From Tetrapyrgos nigripes (lineage: Eukaryota; Basidiomycota; Agaricomycetes; Agaricales; Campanellaceae), in contig JAACJM010000097.1 in assembly GCA_013368315.1 (NCBI GenBank), forward strand, positions 245,594 through 309,593: DNA of 64,000 nt. Reading direction: 5' to 3'. A program made the position numbers and the translations under genes. Numbering within the stretch: position 1 is the stretch's first letter; each line of letters opens with the position of its first letter. Below, one piece after another: positions 21,243 to 33,042 of this stretch. The notes under the pieces are model-generated. The model did not search any database, was not told where the DNA came from, and was given only the letters and a program-made list of their open reading frames with translations.

Positions 21243-22560
21243 ATTACCCCCTCTTTAAGCTGTGCTTTTGCCTGGAGCACACAAGTACTTCTCCAGATGT
21301 CATCCATACTGATTCCGATTGAACTAGTTGTTGATCCTACATGTATTAAATTAGGTGGATGGTTTGCATTAGGATGCTCACAATGAAACATTTTGATCAT
21401 ATCCTTCAACTTCGTCAATCCAGAAGCTGGTTCCCATGAATTTTCAGAATCTGAGTAATCCAATCATTTAACCAAATACTGAACTCCTTGGTGATTTCTA
21501 GTCAGTTTTGAGTCTAGAATTGCCTTGACATTATACTCGTTATCTTCTGGTAGCAGTTCTGCAGGTTCACCCGGGTAGTTTACTCCATGTGCTTCAGTTT
21601 CTGTGTATGGTGATAACAGTGAAGCATGGAATATTGGATGAATTCACCAGGTATTCAGCAGTTTGAGACGATAGTTAACTTTGCCAATCATGTCAGTGAT
21701 TTTGAAAGGTCCATGATGACAATTTGCCAACTTAGCTTTTGGTCTTGTTGTTTTCAAATTTTGTCCATCTAATAACACCTTATCTCCGACTTTGAGTTTC
21801 AACCCTTTTTTCATATGATCTTTGTTTTATCTCTTCATCAACTCTGCAGCAGTCATCAAACTCACTTTCAACTTTTCATGCAATTCTTCCAAGTTCTGAA
21901 GGCGTTCTTCAACTTTTGGTACATGTGAAGAAGGATTAATTGATGGAAAGAGTTGAGGAAGGTATCCATGAAGCAATTCAAATGGTGATTTATTGGTGGC
22001 AGAACTCAGCGTATGGCAAGTATTTGACCCAATCATCCTGATGATAGTTACAGAAGGTTTGTAGGTATTGTTCGAGTTCTTCATTGAACCTTTCTGTTTT
22101 GCCATCTGTTTGCAGATGATAAGCTATACTGAGAGCCAAAGTGATACCTAACTTACCATATATTCCTTTCATAACCTGACTTGCAAATTGTGGTCCCCAA
22201 TCTGATATCATTTTGTCCCATAGGCAATACTGTTGCCAGGTGTTGTTGAACAATAAATCAATAGTGCCATCACTATCAATGTCTTTTCGGCAAGGGGAAA
22301 TGATGACTGTTTTGGTTGATCAATCTACTGTAACATGGATTGCATTAAAGCCATCACATTCTGGTAGATCCATAGTGAAATCGGTAGTGATGGTGCCAAA
22401 GGGTCATTCTGGTGTTTTGTTCAGAATTAGGGGAATGTGGGATGGATGATTGTGTGCCTTGGTTAATTGGCAAGTAGCACATCCTTCAACATAATCACAG
22501 ATGAATACTGACATACTGGGCCACCAAAATTCTCAACTAACCAATTCATGCGTCTTAAAT
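21164..22560 (-). pseudogene. pol: Gypsy-2 integrase and chromodomain
   Basis: Integrase pieces include a CATCQLTKAH zinc-binding half (about 22460-22490), TTDFTMDLPECDGFNAIHV, SDWGPQFAS (normally SDRGPQF) and the catalytic-Glu block LQTDGKTERFNEELEQYL (about 22050-22115). The C terminus has GVQYLVK, a stop, then LDYSDSENSWEPASGLT (about 21430-21500), which is a chromodomain core. Chromodomains direct integration to histone-marked chromatin. The stop in the chromodomain is a TGG-to-TGA change. The gene is not functional. Confidence 0.85.
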
Positions 22561-22849
22561 CGACCTGGATGTCCTGTGGTAAGACAATATCTCTTTGTAG
22601 TTGCTGATTGTAAGGTATGTAGATCTTCCCTCAGAATAACACCATTCCTGTAGGTTTTTGACTAGCAAACAAGGACCATTGTTTGAGAGCACTCACAACT
22701 TCAGTATCCTTTCATGGACATTCTCTATATCTCCAATCACAATCACTGCTCCCAGCCTTGTAGCACATATCCTGAAGAACTTTGGATCTAATAACACCCT
22801 ATCCTTGTTATCATCTTCTACCCCCTCTTTATGATCTGGTCGTCAGGAT

Positions 22850-24417
22850 AGTGGATCACTTCAATTAAGAACTCCTGGTTTGTGGATGAGAACGAAGTCA
22901 AACCATGTAAGAAATAATGCTATTCTCACTTGTTGTCAGCTTAATTTCTGCGCTGTTCTGAAATATTCTAAGTTCTTGTGATCAGTTAGAATTTCAGTAG
23001 TATGTGGTGCCCCTTCTAGATAATGTCACCATGCTTCTAATCCACATATGATCGCCAATAACTCTTCTGTTCTGTTTCCAATAGGGATTTCAATAGATAT
23101 GTGACTGGATGCCATTGATTGTCTGGCCCTTGTTGAGTTAAAATTCCTCCTGTAGTGTAGTTGGAGGAATCGACTTCAACTCTGTACAGTTTAGAATGAT
23201 CAGGCATTAAGAGTACCAGTGAAGAAGTGAATGCATCTTTGAGTGCCTGAAAGGCTTCTTCTGTTTCGATCGACCATTTCCACAGTTCATCTTTCTTGGT
23301 CAGATCGAAAAGTGGTCGAGCAATTTTAGAGAAGTCCTTTATGAACCAACAGTAGAAGTTTCCAAAACCAAGGAATAATTGAACATCTTTGACTGATCAA
23401 GGGCTGGCCATTTGGTTACACCTTTTACTTTAACTGGATCCATTGCCAAAGTGTTGCGTGAGACGATCAGCCCAAGGAATTCTATTGAATCAGTTTCAAA
23501 GGTACATTTCTCTGGTTTTGCATAGAGGTCATTATCTTGAAGTTGCACTAGCACTTGTTTAACCATCTGTTGGTGTTCCTCCAAGGTCTCTGTAAAGATC
23601 AAGATGTCGTCCATGTAGATTACCACTTTTCTGGAGTCAATGAGGTCCTTGAAAAGAGTATTCATCATTGCTTGGAATGTGGCAGGAGAATTCATAAGCC
23701 CAAAGAACATCACTGTTGGTTCAAAAAGTCCTCTGTTGGTCTTAAATGCTGCCTTCCATTCATCTCCTTTCTTAATCCATACATTGTTGTATCCCATTAA
23801 AGATCAATCTTGGAAAACACTTGTGCCCCTTTGAGTTTGTCTACCAACTCGGATATGAGTGGTAAAGGATATTTGTTCTTCACAGTTCCATGATTTAATG
23901 CTTGGTAATCCTGTATGGGGCGTAGCTTTCTGTTTTTCTTTTTAACAAAGAAAAAAGGACTTGCCATAGGGGATTTTGATAGTCTTATATATCCTTTGTT
24001 CAAATCTTCGTCAATAAAACCATCAAGTTCCTTTTGTTCAACAGGTGATAAGGGATAGGTTTTGCAAGGATGAGGTTCAAAATCTGGTTTTAGTTCGATA
24101 GCATGGTCCCATTCATTATGCATTGGTAATCGTTCTGAAGTCTGCTTGTCAAAGACCAGTAGAAACTGATGATATTGAAATGGAATTTTATCTTTAAGAG
24201 GTACATCTTTCTTAGTTTCTTGAGCTGCTTCTGCAAGTTCCTGAGCCTTGATGAATCCCACACAGATATTAATATTTGGTATCTCAGGTGATTCCAAGTC
24301 TGATGTTGAGTATTCCTCTTCTTTTCTCGACAGATCTTCCATCACCTCTTGTTCCCACTGGTCTGGGACATCTTTCCAACCATAATTGTCCTTGGTAAAG
24401 ATTGCTGTAGATCCCAA
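22850..24417 (-). pseudogene. pol: Gypsy-2 reverse transcriptase and RNase H
   Basis: RT motifs are present as [45 protein letters not shown], a frameshift at about 23798, WKAAFKTNRGLFEPTVMFFG, the catalytic YMDDILIFTET (about 23605-23640) and EFLGLIVS. RNase H follows down to about 22850 in fragments (SNKTEELLAI and neighbouring pieces). The frameshift and stops make it inactive, although YMDD is intact. Confidence 0.85.
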
Positions 24418-24599
24418 AGTATGGTAAAAGAATCAGATGGGGACACGACAATGTCAACCTGCAATCTTTGGTTGTGCAACTGGTTTGAATCGTCCAATTG
24501 GTTCTAACCATTTGACTTGGTAATCCTTGTGATGAGTTCGTGGGTCAACAACTGTTGGTTTGGGAGGCTTCAGGATAGGAGGATTCACCAGGGTACATG

Positions 24600-25010
24600 T
24601 TTCGGGACATCTGACCATATCCATTCAAGAAAACAACCAATCTATCTCTGGATTGTGTTCCTCTAACCAATCGGTGCCAAGAATTATGTCGTGATCTCCA
24701 ATGTCAGTAACATAAAATTCAGCCTGTTCCTTATGATATGATTTTTTGTTCTTGGAGTAGATTTAAAGTTTCTGAATAGTGTAGTGTCGTACCCATCCCA
24801 TGGTATTTTCGGAACCATCAATGTTGCATACAGGAAATGGATTTTTGATAGGAAGTAGGGTCAAATGGTTTTCTTGTGCAAAATGGCTATTAATAATAAT
24901 GCCTTCCGCACCGCTATCTATTAAAGCATCTGCGTTGATTTTTCTGCCAGTAAATTTGCTGATAAGTTCAGTTTTAAGTATTATCAAGGGCACCTGTCAG
25001 TTATGAGTGA
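24600..25010 (-). pseudogene. Gypsy-2 aspartic protease
   Basis: The frame contains ADALIDSGAEGIIINSHFA with the catalytic DSG triplet at about 24915-24925, followed by hydrophobic strands. It lies between gag and RT as expected. Coding continues downstream through a HDIILGTDWLEEHNPEID block near 24640-24695, broken by stops. Confidence 0.8.
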
Positions 25011-25136
25011 CTGCTGACATTCTCAACTCTGAAGGAAAGGTACATTCACGAGAAGAGCATAACACAGGATATTGATTGTTCATACATTGTCCAGCATACT
25101 GTACAACTCCTCCTGACAACATAGCAGGGGAGTGAT

Positions 25137-26290
25137 TTAAAAATCCAATTTCGGCATAACATCCTTCAAATATACAGAGGCTTGCTCTTTTTCTTCTCCT
25201 TCCAAACCCTTGACCCAGTTGACCATATCTGAAATATCCTTAATTACATTGTGAGATGAAGATGATGTTTGAGCTACAGTTACAGGTGGCAGACTAGATG
25301 ATGACGGTGATGAAATTGAAGCTGAAGTTTCAGCTGTTTGAACAGCATGAGGGAACAAAGTACACAGGGTATTCTGAGGTGTAGAAGGTCTCAGGATGTT
25401 TGGGAAAACCAGGCATTCGTTACTCATATGACCTGGTTGTCTACATGCAAAGCATGCTCCTACTTTGTGAAGTCAGTCCCTTTCTTCAGGTGTCAGCTTA
25501 GGCAAAGGAGTAAAGGACGATTGTGCACCTGGCCCCATATTCATAAGTGTGTTGACGCTAGCTACCGTTCTTCCCTGAGAAGGACCTGGACTTGCCCCTG
25601 ACATAGAGGAAGACTTCCAATGCCTGGACCTCTCTTGTTCCTTCAACCATTCCAAATGAAGTTTTACAGCTCTCTCCTTGTACTCGTCAAAATCCTTCCA
25701 TTTCAGATAGGTGTGCTCCACAGACTCGTGAAGTTTCAAAGGCAACCCATCTTTATAAACCTCCAACAATGCCATCTCATTAAAGTCAGACTCTTCCCTA
25801 TACATATCAAAGATGCTATTATAACTACTTATGTCTGTCCCTTTCATCCTAGCAGTCTTGATCTTGGTTCTCACTACATTGTCTGCTGCGAGAGCTTTGA
25901 AGTCCTTCTTAAACCTATCTCAAATCTGTTTCAGGGTAATCCATCACCTTCATGCTGGTGTAATCTCTTCATGTTCTGTAAGTTGTTGTGCTGCCCAGTC
26001 TCCTCCTTTTTCTCCTGTGAAGAACAATAGGAACAACAACACCTGACTCTCTTCAGTGGCATATCTAGCTTTGTTCATATGCAGGTAATTATTGAACAAA
26101 GCTAGCCATTGTTTAGCTTTGTTGTGTTCTCCAGTAAAGGCATCAGGTTTCCTTCCTCATTCAGAAGTACTGTTGGAGTCATTAGGTGCTACATCGGCCA
26201 TAACTGAATTGTCTGGTTCTGATGGATCAGGTGAAGGGTTTATGGGGAACAAGGGTTCAGGACTTGAACTAGGTGAATAAGCACAGTGGG
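25137..26290 (-). pseudogene. gag: Gypsy-2 gag with CCHC zinc knuckle
   Basis: The capsid region contains KQWLALFNNYLHMNKARY (about 26075-26130) and continues through KMKGTDISSYNSIFD-type helices to a canonical zinc knuckle CFACRQPGHMSNEC (about 25415-25460). Stops interrupt it near 25470, 25880-25940 and 26155. The Ser/Thr-rich tail ends at 25137. Confidence 0.8.
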
Positions 26291-27420
26291 GTCAGTGAGG
26301 TCAAAATTTGTTCTGATAGTCAGGTATGCACCTAATCAGTCTGGCAAAATTAATTCTGAGCATCAGTACAATATCAAGCCCATATATGGCAGCGAGTATG
26401 CACCTCCAAAGCATCTTGCATAATCATTCCTTAGTAGTAAGTCCTGAATCAGCATGGTAGCATCAGTGAGCTCAAACTCAGTTCTGGCAGTGAGGTACCT
26501 ACCTAAACAGTTCTGTGAAATTATTCCCAAGTCCTGAATCAGCATGGCAGCTCCAGTAAGGTGAAACTCAATTGTGGCATCCAGGTACGCACCTTAGCAG
26601 TCCTGCAAAGTTGTTCCTGAGTCAAAAAAATGAGCAATGGTCAAAAATGTTCAACTGAACAAAAAAAGTCTTCCACAGAAAAATATCAACCCTCCAATAA
26701 TCTTCAACAAAGCATATCATACCTTCAACAGAATTTTTTCAATACTCGCCTGAGAGAATCTTCGATGAAACATTTGATATCTTCATTAGAATGCTTTCAA
26801 GACTTACTTTTGACTTACCGCTTCAATGAAGAATTTTCTAAGCCCTGCAAAATGCTTCCTGAGTCCTGAATCAGTACAGCAACACCTGCAGGGTCAAGCT
26901 CAATTCTGGCATCAATGTACACACCCTAAGAGCCCTATCCCTAGTCAGAAAATTGCGTAAGTGTGAGCTACAATTCTAAAATGTTTAATTTGAACCAAAA
27001 AATATCTTCCATAGAAGATTATCAACCTTCAACTCAAAGAATCTTCAATGAAACATGGTCATACCTTCAGTAGAATGTACTCAAAGACTTATTGTAAAGA
27101 ATCTACAATGAAAGAGTATCATACCTTCAGTAGAATGTTTTCAAGCCTTACCTTGAAGGATCTTCTTCAGTAGAATATTTTCAAGACTCACCTCAAACAA
27201 TCTTCTATGAAACAGTCTTATGCCTTCAATAGAACATTTTCAAGACTCACCTAGAAGGAATTTCTATGAAAAAGTATCATACCTTCAGTAGAATGTTTTC
27301 AAGACTACCTCAAGGGATCTTTGATAAAACATTCTAATACCTTCAATAGAATGTTTTTCCAAGCAGCTCGTAATCTTCAATGAAACACTCAGTTTCATGA
27401 AGAGCCACTTGACTGTTGAG
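26291..27420. repeat. Degenerate tandem repeat arrays
   Basis: Two families of units are mixed. About 26340-26620 and 26855-26945 hold units of about 95-100 bp built on GAGTCCTGAATCAGCATGG. About 26680-27400 holds irregular units of about 60-85 bp containing ATACCTTCAGTAGAATGT and TTTTCAAGACT. Spacing and sequence vary too much for a CRISPR array. Open frames here are repeat products. Confidence 0.7.
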
Positions 27421-27534
27421 GTAGATTGGCAAAGGAGCACGTAGCTTCAACATACCCTGACTTTTCCATCTCATGACTGAAGGATCTAACCACCTAAATG
27501 GACCAGCAAATCATCGTATATTCAAAGTAATAGT

Positions 27535-27860
27535 AAAAAATAATGGGACCAAAGATCAAAACGTACAGACCGGGGGCTTCAATTTCATTCCCTGTAATCT
27601 TCAGCACAACTGCTACCAGGCCGCCTCTATCCATCACCTACCTTGGATTTACACTGTTCTTTGTCATTGCTGGCGGGTGACAGTCATTCGGAGCAGTAAT
27701 ACAATGTGAGAAAGGATCAAATGTACAGAGCAGGGGGGAGATCATTCCATATCTCCTCAGATCATCAGCACAATCACTGCTAGGCCACCTCTATCATCAG
27801 CACCTACCCCTACCTTGGATGCACACCATTCTTTGTCGTTGCTGGGGTGTAGACCCCATT
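27535..27860. repeat. Tandem pair of about 160-bp units
   Basis: Bases 27548-27692 and 27715-27855 align over most of their length (CTTCAGCACAA, CTACC, CTTGG, TTCTTTGTC blocks in the same order). Differences include several small indels. There is no coding signal. Confidence 0.65.
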
Positions 27861-28148
27861 CTCGTCTGGGCAGGGAAGTTCAGTTAAGAAGAAGAAAAAA
27901 GTTCAGGACTGAAAAAGCAACTCACACGCCCAACCAAGAGAGGTGGACGACGTCCAGCTGTCTTGAGTCCAGAGGGCATGGGTGGGTCAGAAACTCCAGG
28001 GCCAGGTGGTCAGGTGACAGAATGACGCCATCGGTCTCTTGCCGATTGATTGCTGGCTGCCACACCCAGGGGTGACCCAGGTCGCAGCAGGTCACCCCAG
28101 CCCCCTGCAAAGTGCTGTAAGAGTCCACAAAAATGGCAGGCAAATATG

Positions 28149-28156
28149 GTCTGCGC
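28149..28156. other. hAT target-site duplication, left copy (GTCTGCGC)
   Basis: The 8 bp directly before the left hAT terminus are GTCTGCGC. The reverse complement GCGCAGAC lies directly outside the other hAT terminus at 52098-52105. An 8-bp duplication is diagnostic of hAT insertion, and its exact match shows that these two distant ends belong to the same insertion. Confidence 0.93.
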
Positions 28157-31100
28157 TAGGGTTGCGGGAAAAAGTTGGAGTTTTTTCCCAAAACGTTTTT
28201 CACCAGTAAATAGCCGGTCACGTGATGGTTCCAAACAGAGGTCCCAACGAGGGTGTCGGGAAGGGTGTTCGGTCAGCTAGAGGGTGGGTAAAAGGAAGGT
28301 ACTTAGTACAGGCACTCAGACTTGTTTGAGTGGACTATCTAAATCCCAATACTGTAATGGAGCTGTACATTTGAAATTTTAAATTTTTCTTCAGCATACG
28401 GTGACTTCCCGTGTCAGAACCCCTGCCTTGCAGCCCACCCTCTACTGCCCAGTCTGCCCTATCAATCCCAGATGCTATTATCAGAAAGCTTCTTCCCATT
28501 TCAGACCACAGCCTCATTACCAATCATAATACATCATGCCTGACACTTGCCACTTTCAATGCAAAAAATCTTCCAGTTAAATGGCCAAAGGATAACACTA
28601 TCTTTACAAAACTACTGAGCCCCATTCAATCCCCTGACCAAACCATATTCCTTAGAAACAACTGTCCAATGCTGACGCTCAGCAAGGTCAACAAGCTCCA
28701 CCAGCAAAGCATCCATGCACTAGCTGAAGACTATCAGACCTTTCTGTACCACCTTCCCAGCTTTACTGGCTCCCCAGTCCCCATGAAGTTGGGTGCTCAC
28801 CTATTGGCTGTGGGTGTATGTGATCCAAAAACACCACACAGCATGGAAAGAGGCCCTAGAATGGTTCAAGAGCAATGGTTATGTTGGCTGTGAAGTTGAA
28901 ATGCTGGACCCCCTTCCATGGCAACTAGAGTTTCCCCAAGCTCTTGGTTGCCCTCTTGACCTCTCCCAATTCCTCCGAGACGAATGGCTCAATGCCAAAA
29001 ACATCAATCAGGTGCTCACAGTCCTAAACGATGAACTCCAGCTGGAATTCCCCATTGAAAATGTCTACTGGACCAACACGTTAGTGGCTGCTTATCGCTG
29101 CAAGAATGACAACTCTTACTGCCCCAATCATAATCTTGACATTGTCTGAAACCAGCTCAGAGATGGTGTCCAGAAGCATGTCATGTTTCCGGTCTTTGTT
29201 CATGGAGACTGTGCTACCTACAGCAGACATAAAGGGAAACCATTGGGGGGCAGTGGCTGTTAATGTCAAGGAGAAATTCTTCTCATATGGAGACTCGAGT
29301 TGTGGTCGGGTTGCACCAGAGCTATTAGAGGCTGTTCATTGGTTTCTGGCTCAGCCATTTCCAAACACTGATTTTGAATATAAAGAGAATGGCTTACCTG
29401 CTGGACTCCAGAACAACACTGACTCCTGTGGACTGTATTGTGTCAACACCATCAGTCATCATCTTGCTCCTGAAATATACCCGTTATACACCAACAAGAG
29501 CATAGCTGGCTTGAGATGTACCACCTACAAAAAGGTCTTGAAGCTGATCTTAAAAAAGGTTTGTCAGTTGACATTTATCTCATAGCCAGAAAACTAATAT
29601 TACCTTTTGTAGAGTGATCAGAAGTCGAGACCACCACCAACAGTACATCCCATACTTCCTAAAACTCCTCCTCCTCATACACAGACAACTTCAATAATGT
29701 GGCCATCAGCCTCCAAACAAACCCCACCCAAACCAGATGTTCCAGCACCTATAGCTCCCATCTTCCAAGTCACCAAGCCAAACAAGAAACGATCACAAAC
29801 TACTGAAGAGAGCAACCCCAGTACTGCTGTTGACAATTGGGCCTCTGATACCGATGACGAGGACAAGGAGTCAGTTGGAGGGGATCTCATTGTCCTTTCG
29901 CCTGGGGCTCCCAAAAACCAGGTACTGGACCAGCTACTTCAACACTGTCATCGCCTGCAGACACCCAACAAAATACATTGGAAATGTATGGCAGAGCAAT
30001 GCCAAACCAGCTGGTCCAAGCATTCGTTGACCTGGGCAATCAAACATGCTACCAAATGCATATTTATCTCGCAGGATTTGAAGGAGAAGGCAGACGAGAT
30101 CCTTTTTTTGAAGGCACCATCAACTGTGGTAGAGCAATTGTTAGATGGGAAGCAGGAAAAAGAGACGAGAGGACCCAAGCCAAAGAAAGTGAAGGTAGAC
30201 CCAAATCCAATAATGGATGACTGGATGGAGGGAGCTAGAAAGCTCGATTGAGAGCAGCAGCATGCAATGATAGGCAACAAGCTCATCATACACTTTGCAG
30301 CCCTTCCTTCTACCCAAACTGAGTCCCCATCTTTCTGTCAAGCCTTTATTCTTGCTGATCGCACATACAAGATCCCAATGCATACACGACTTGACGAAAT
30401 CTTGATTCCTGCTCAAGAAGTAGCAATCTTGAAAACTGTACTCGGACGACTTGGGGATGAACAAAATTTGACGACTTCGTTTGATGGTGGTACCAAGAAT
30501 GATGAGGCCTATTTCACCATTCACATTTCAAACATGAAAAGGCATGTCTACTTGTTGGAAGTGAGGTACATGATGGATGACACACACACAGCGCAGTGGA
30601 TTAGAGGCTTGGTCAAAGCTGTGAGCTGGCATTTCCAAATTTGGTATATTGCTTACTAATGCTGATTTTGCAGTGGATCGAGAAGATTAGTTCTGAGCGT
30701 TTTTGTGCTGCCTGTAGCGATAACACAGGAAACACACTACTTGCTCAACAGCTACTGCATCAAGACTTCCCTCACATCCTCTCTGTAGCCAACATATGCC
30801 ACCATCTGAACAATACTAGCAAAGATATTGTCAAACTCAAGTTCTTTGATGTGGTGAGTGAAGTCGGTCACTTTCATCACAAATACTCATTCTTTACAGC
30901 CCATCAAGATTATTCATAGTTCCCTCAAGACCTTTTCAAAGTCTCACCCTGCCAAGTCTGCTCTAAAGGTTGCAAGACACCAAAAGCAAACTGGACCTGG
31001 TCTGGAAGCTACTGGAAAGACTCGTTTTGTGACTCTTACCCTGTCTGCTATTTTGGTACACAGGACACTCCTAGCTCTCCAGCAAGTGTTTTCCACCCCT

Positions 31101-32672
31101 CAGAAATTCGACTTTGTGTGTATTATATTTGGTTATGCGATACTCCTTTCACTGATATTTTGTACAGGAGTACAAGGAATACTTCCAGCCAGCAAATCAT
31201 AAGCTGAAAGCACACAAGTTCAAAGACGATCTGGAATGACTTGTTGCAGTTGGCCTCCCAATTGCAAAAGCATTGGCATGCTTGGAGTCAAATCATGCAA
31301 ATGCAGCTGATGTCTTTGTCTTCTGGCATGCTGTATGTTTTGCAGTTGAACGGACTATCACGGACACTGATTATGGTTACCCACAGGAGGGATAAGATGA
31401 CATCCTCGATATCTTGAACCAACGTACTGCCCAGCTCTTCACTCCTGGTGGAAGGTTATACAATGGGGTGTATCTTGTCACTGTGTACCTAAACACAGGT
31501 GCACTTTTTATTCTTTCGTTGTACTTCTTTATGTTGATACATTTACTTAGGTTATCTTTCCTTGGACCTTCTCAAAGACAACGATGTTAACCCTCTGACT
31601 CCCACTGACTCTACTGCTATAACTCACTTGGAAGAGATAGGCATTCGCCATCCCTGGCTCTACTGTTTTGTATTCAAATATCTTGCTGAACTCGCCAGTA
31701 ATGAAGCCCAATATGGTCAGCAGAAGGAGTTTACAATGTGGGCCATGCACAAGACCTCTTTACTCAACTCTCAAACGAGCTCAAGGCTTACTCATGGGGC
31801 CAATACCCTTTCGACAACCTGTTCCCTCACAATGCATCAATGGAGGAAACCATTATTTGGTGGAGAAATTCTCTCACTAATGATGGCACGTCAGTCATTC
31901 TCCCTGTATGTGTTTTTTCTTTTTCATATATTGACTCAATACTAATGAATTACAATCTAGCATCTCACCATCAAACTCTACACTATACGCATCAATTCCA
32001 TGGCTGATGAGCAAACCGGGTCCACATTTACAGCTTTTACGCCAGCCAACTGCAACCGCATGTCTATTGAAACAATGGGGGGCAAGACGATGGTTTACCA
32101 ATTTAATCGTCAAGAGGAGCAAATTGTATGTCTTGTTATGTATTTTTGTCCATTCATTGATTCTAATAGGTTGCAGCATCGTGATGCTCTGTCCAATATG
32201 GTTGGCCCAGTGAAGGTGAAGAAATTTCGTGATGTCAAGCACAAGGTCTATGGTGGGAAGGCATCAGACAAGGGCACTGAAGATGTCAAGAAGGTAGATG
32301 GCAGTGAGAAGGCACCCATAGACAAAGATGATACCTGGCTATTGGATGATGAAGAACCAGAGGGAAACAACGAGGAAGAGATGAGCTCAGCCACCACTAA
32401 AAACACCTCATCACTTTTATCTGGAGCGAAATTTATCAATGTCGACTCGGATATCTTGTGGGTGGTATTTGCAGAGGATGAGTCTTCAACAGTGAAACCT
32501 GCCACCAGACCAACAGCTTCCCATTCCCAAATGGCGACTGTTCCCTCTGCTTCAGGCCAGGATAACGACTTTTCTATTGAGCGCATTTCTTTGTTTCTAA
32601 CAGCAGTGTAGTCAGATCTGACCCTAGTATGCCAGTAATATCATTTACCTAGATACCTCTGCTAAAATGCTA
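28157..32672 (+). mobile_element. hAT transposon, left part (remaining end at 52106-52291)
   Basis: The terminus TAGGGTTGCGGGAAAAA at 28157 matches the terminus at 52106 for 17 bp. Between them, once the inversion is undone, lies one element with a Ulp1-BED-hAT gene. This part ends at the TA of Tc1 copy B (32671-32672). Outside the left end, about 28115-28148 resembles 44340-44370, so the hAT appears to have landed in or next to the end of the MULE. Confidence 0.92.
28411..32611 (+). pseudogene. Ulp1 protease-BED-hAT transposase polyprotein, broken by stops
   Basis: The N-terminal part (28411-29580) ends in a C48/Ulp1 cysteine peptidase: NHWGAVAV (His), FSYGDSS (Asp), LQNNTDSCGLY (Gln and Cys), about 29240-29440. 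An intron (29558-29612, gtttgt...tag) then joins in frame to a Pro/Ser linker (29613), a BED zinc finger (WKCMAEQCQTSW...HATKC, about 29980-30060), a stop after ARKLD (30250), the hAT DUF659 region (LIIHFAALPSTQTESPSFCQAF; SERFCAACSDNTGNT; CHHLNNTSKDI) and the C-terminal dimerisation region (WWRNSLTNDGTSVILP; INSMADEQTGSTFTAF). Ulp1 enzymes cleave SUMO-like proteins; hAT transposases excise and insert the element. Stops, including CGA-to-TGA types, and frame changes near 28870, 29150, 31235 and 31395 make it inactive. A Tc1 element follows 60 bp after the last frame. Confidence 0.82.
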
Positions 32673-33001
32673 CAGTGGGTCAAAAAATTGTCCACATGTT
32701 TCGCATTTTTGGAAAGATTGCCAATTTAAGCAATACTGAGTAGAGATATTGAAATGTGGTCAGTGATGGGCAGAACGCCCTTGATAAGAGCTACAATAAT
32801 CTGTTTTATTTGTCCTATTTGGCTCAAAACTCATGGAGATATGATTGATTTAAAATGGTATGTCATTTGGACAATTTTTTGAGTTGCCACTTCAAAATCA
32901 GTATTGTAACTATGTGATGTCTCATAGATGACATCATAAGTGGAGTTGTACAATGATGCAATGGCTACATCATAATGATGTCATAGCTGCCAGCTGGACC
33001 A

Positions 33002-33010
33002 TATATAAGG
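33002..33010 (+). promoter_or_regulatory. TATA box of the Tc1 transposase
   Basis: ATATATAAGG lies 34 bp upstream of the ATG chosen at 33043 and inside the longest possible open frame. The same box exists in all four copies. Its position argues for the shorter protein. Confidence 0.65.
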
Positions 33011-33042
33011 GCATCCAGTTGTTCTATAGCCCTCATCAAATC

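Larger units (their letters stand above)
21243..26290 (-). mobile_element. Ty3/gypsy chromovirus Gypsy-2, decayed
   Basis: Reading the minus strand from about 26290 down gives gag with zinc knuckle, protease, RT, RNase H, integrase and a chromodomain, in the order of chromoviruses. Several frames are broken by stops, many of them TGA where Trp or Arg is expected. The 5' LTR is not recognised; the 26.3-27.4 kb repeats lie where it should be. Confidence 0.88.

Noticed and set aside
26680..27400. CRISPR array
   Set aside because: Unit and spacer lengths vary, repeats are degenerate and the surrounding DNA is eukaryotic mobile DNA without cas genes.
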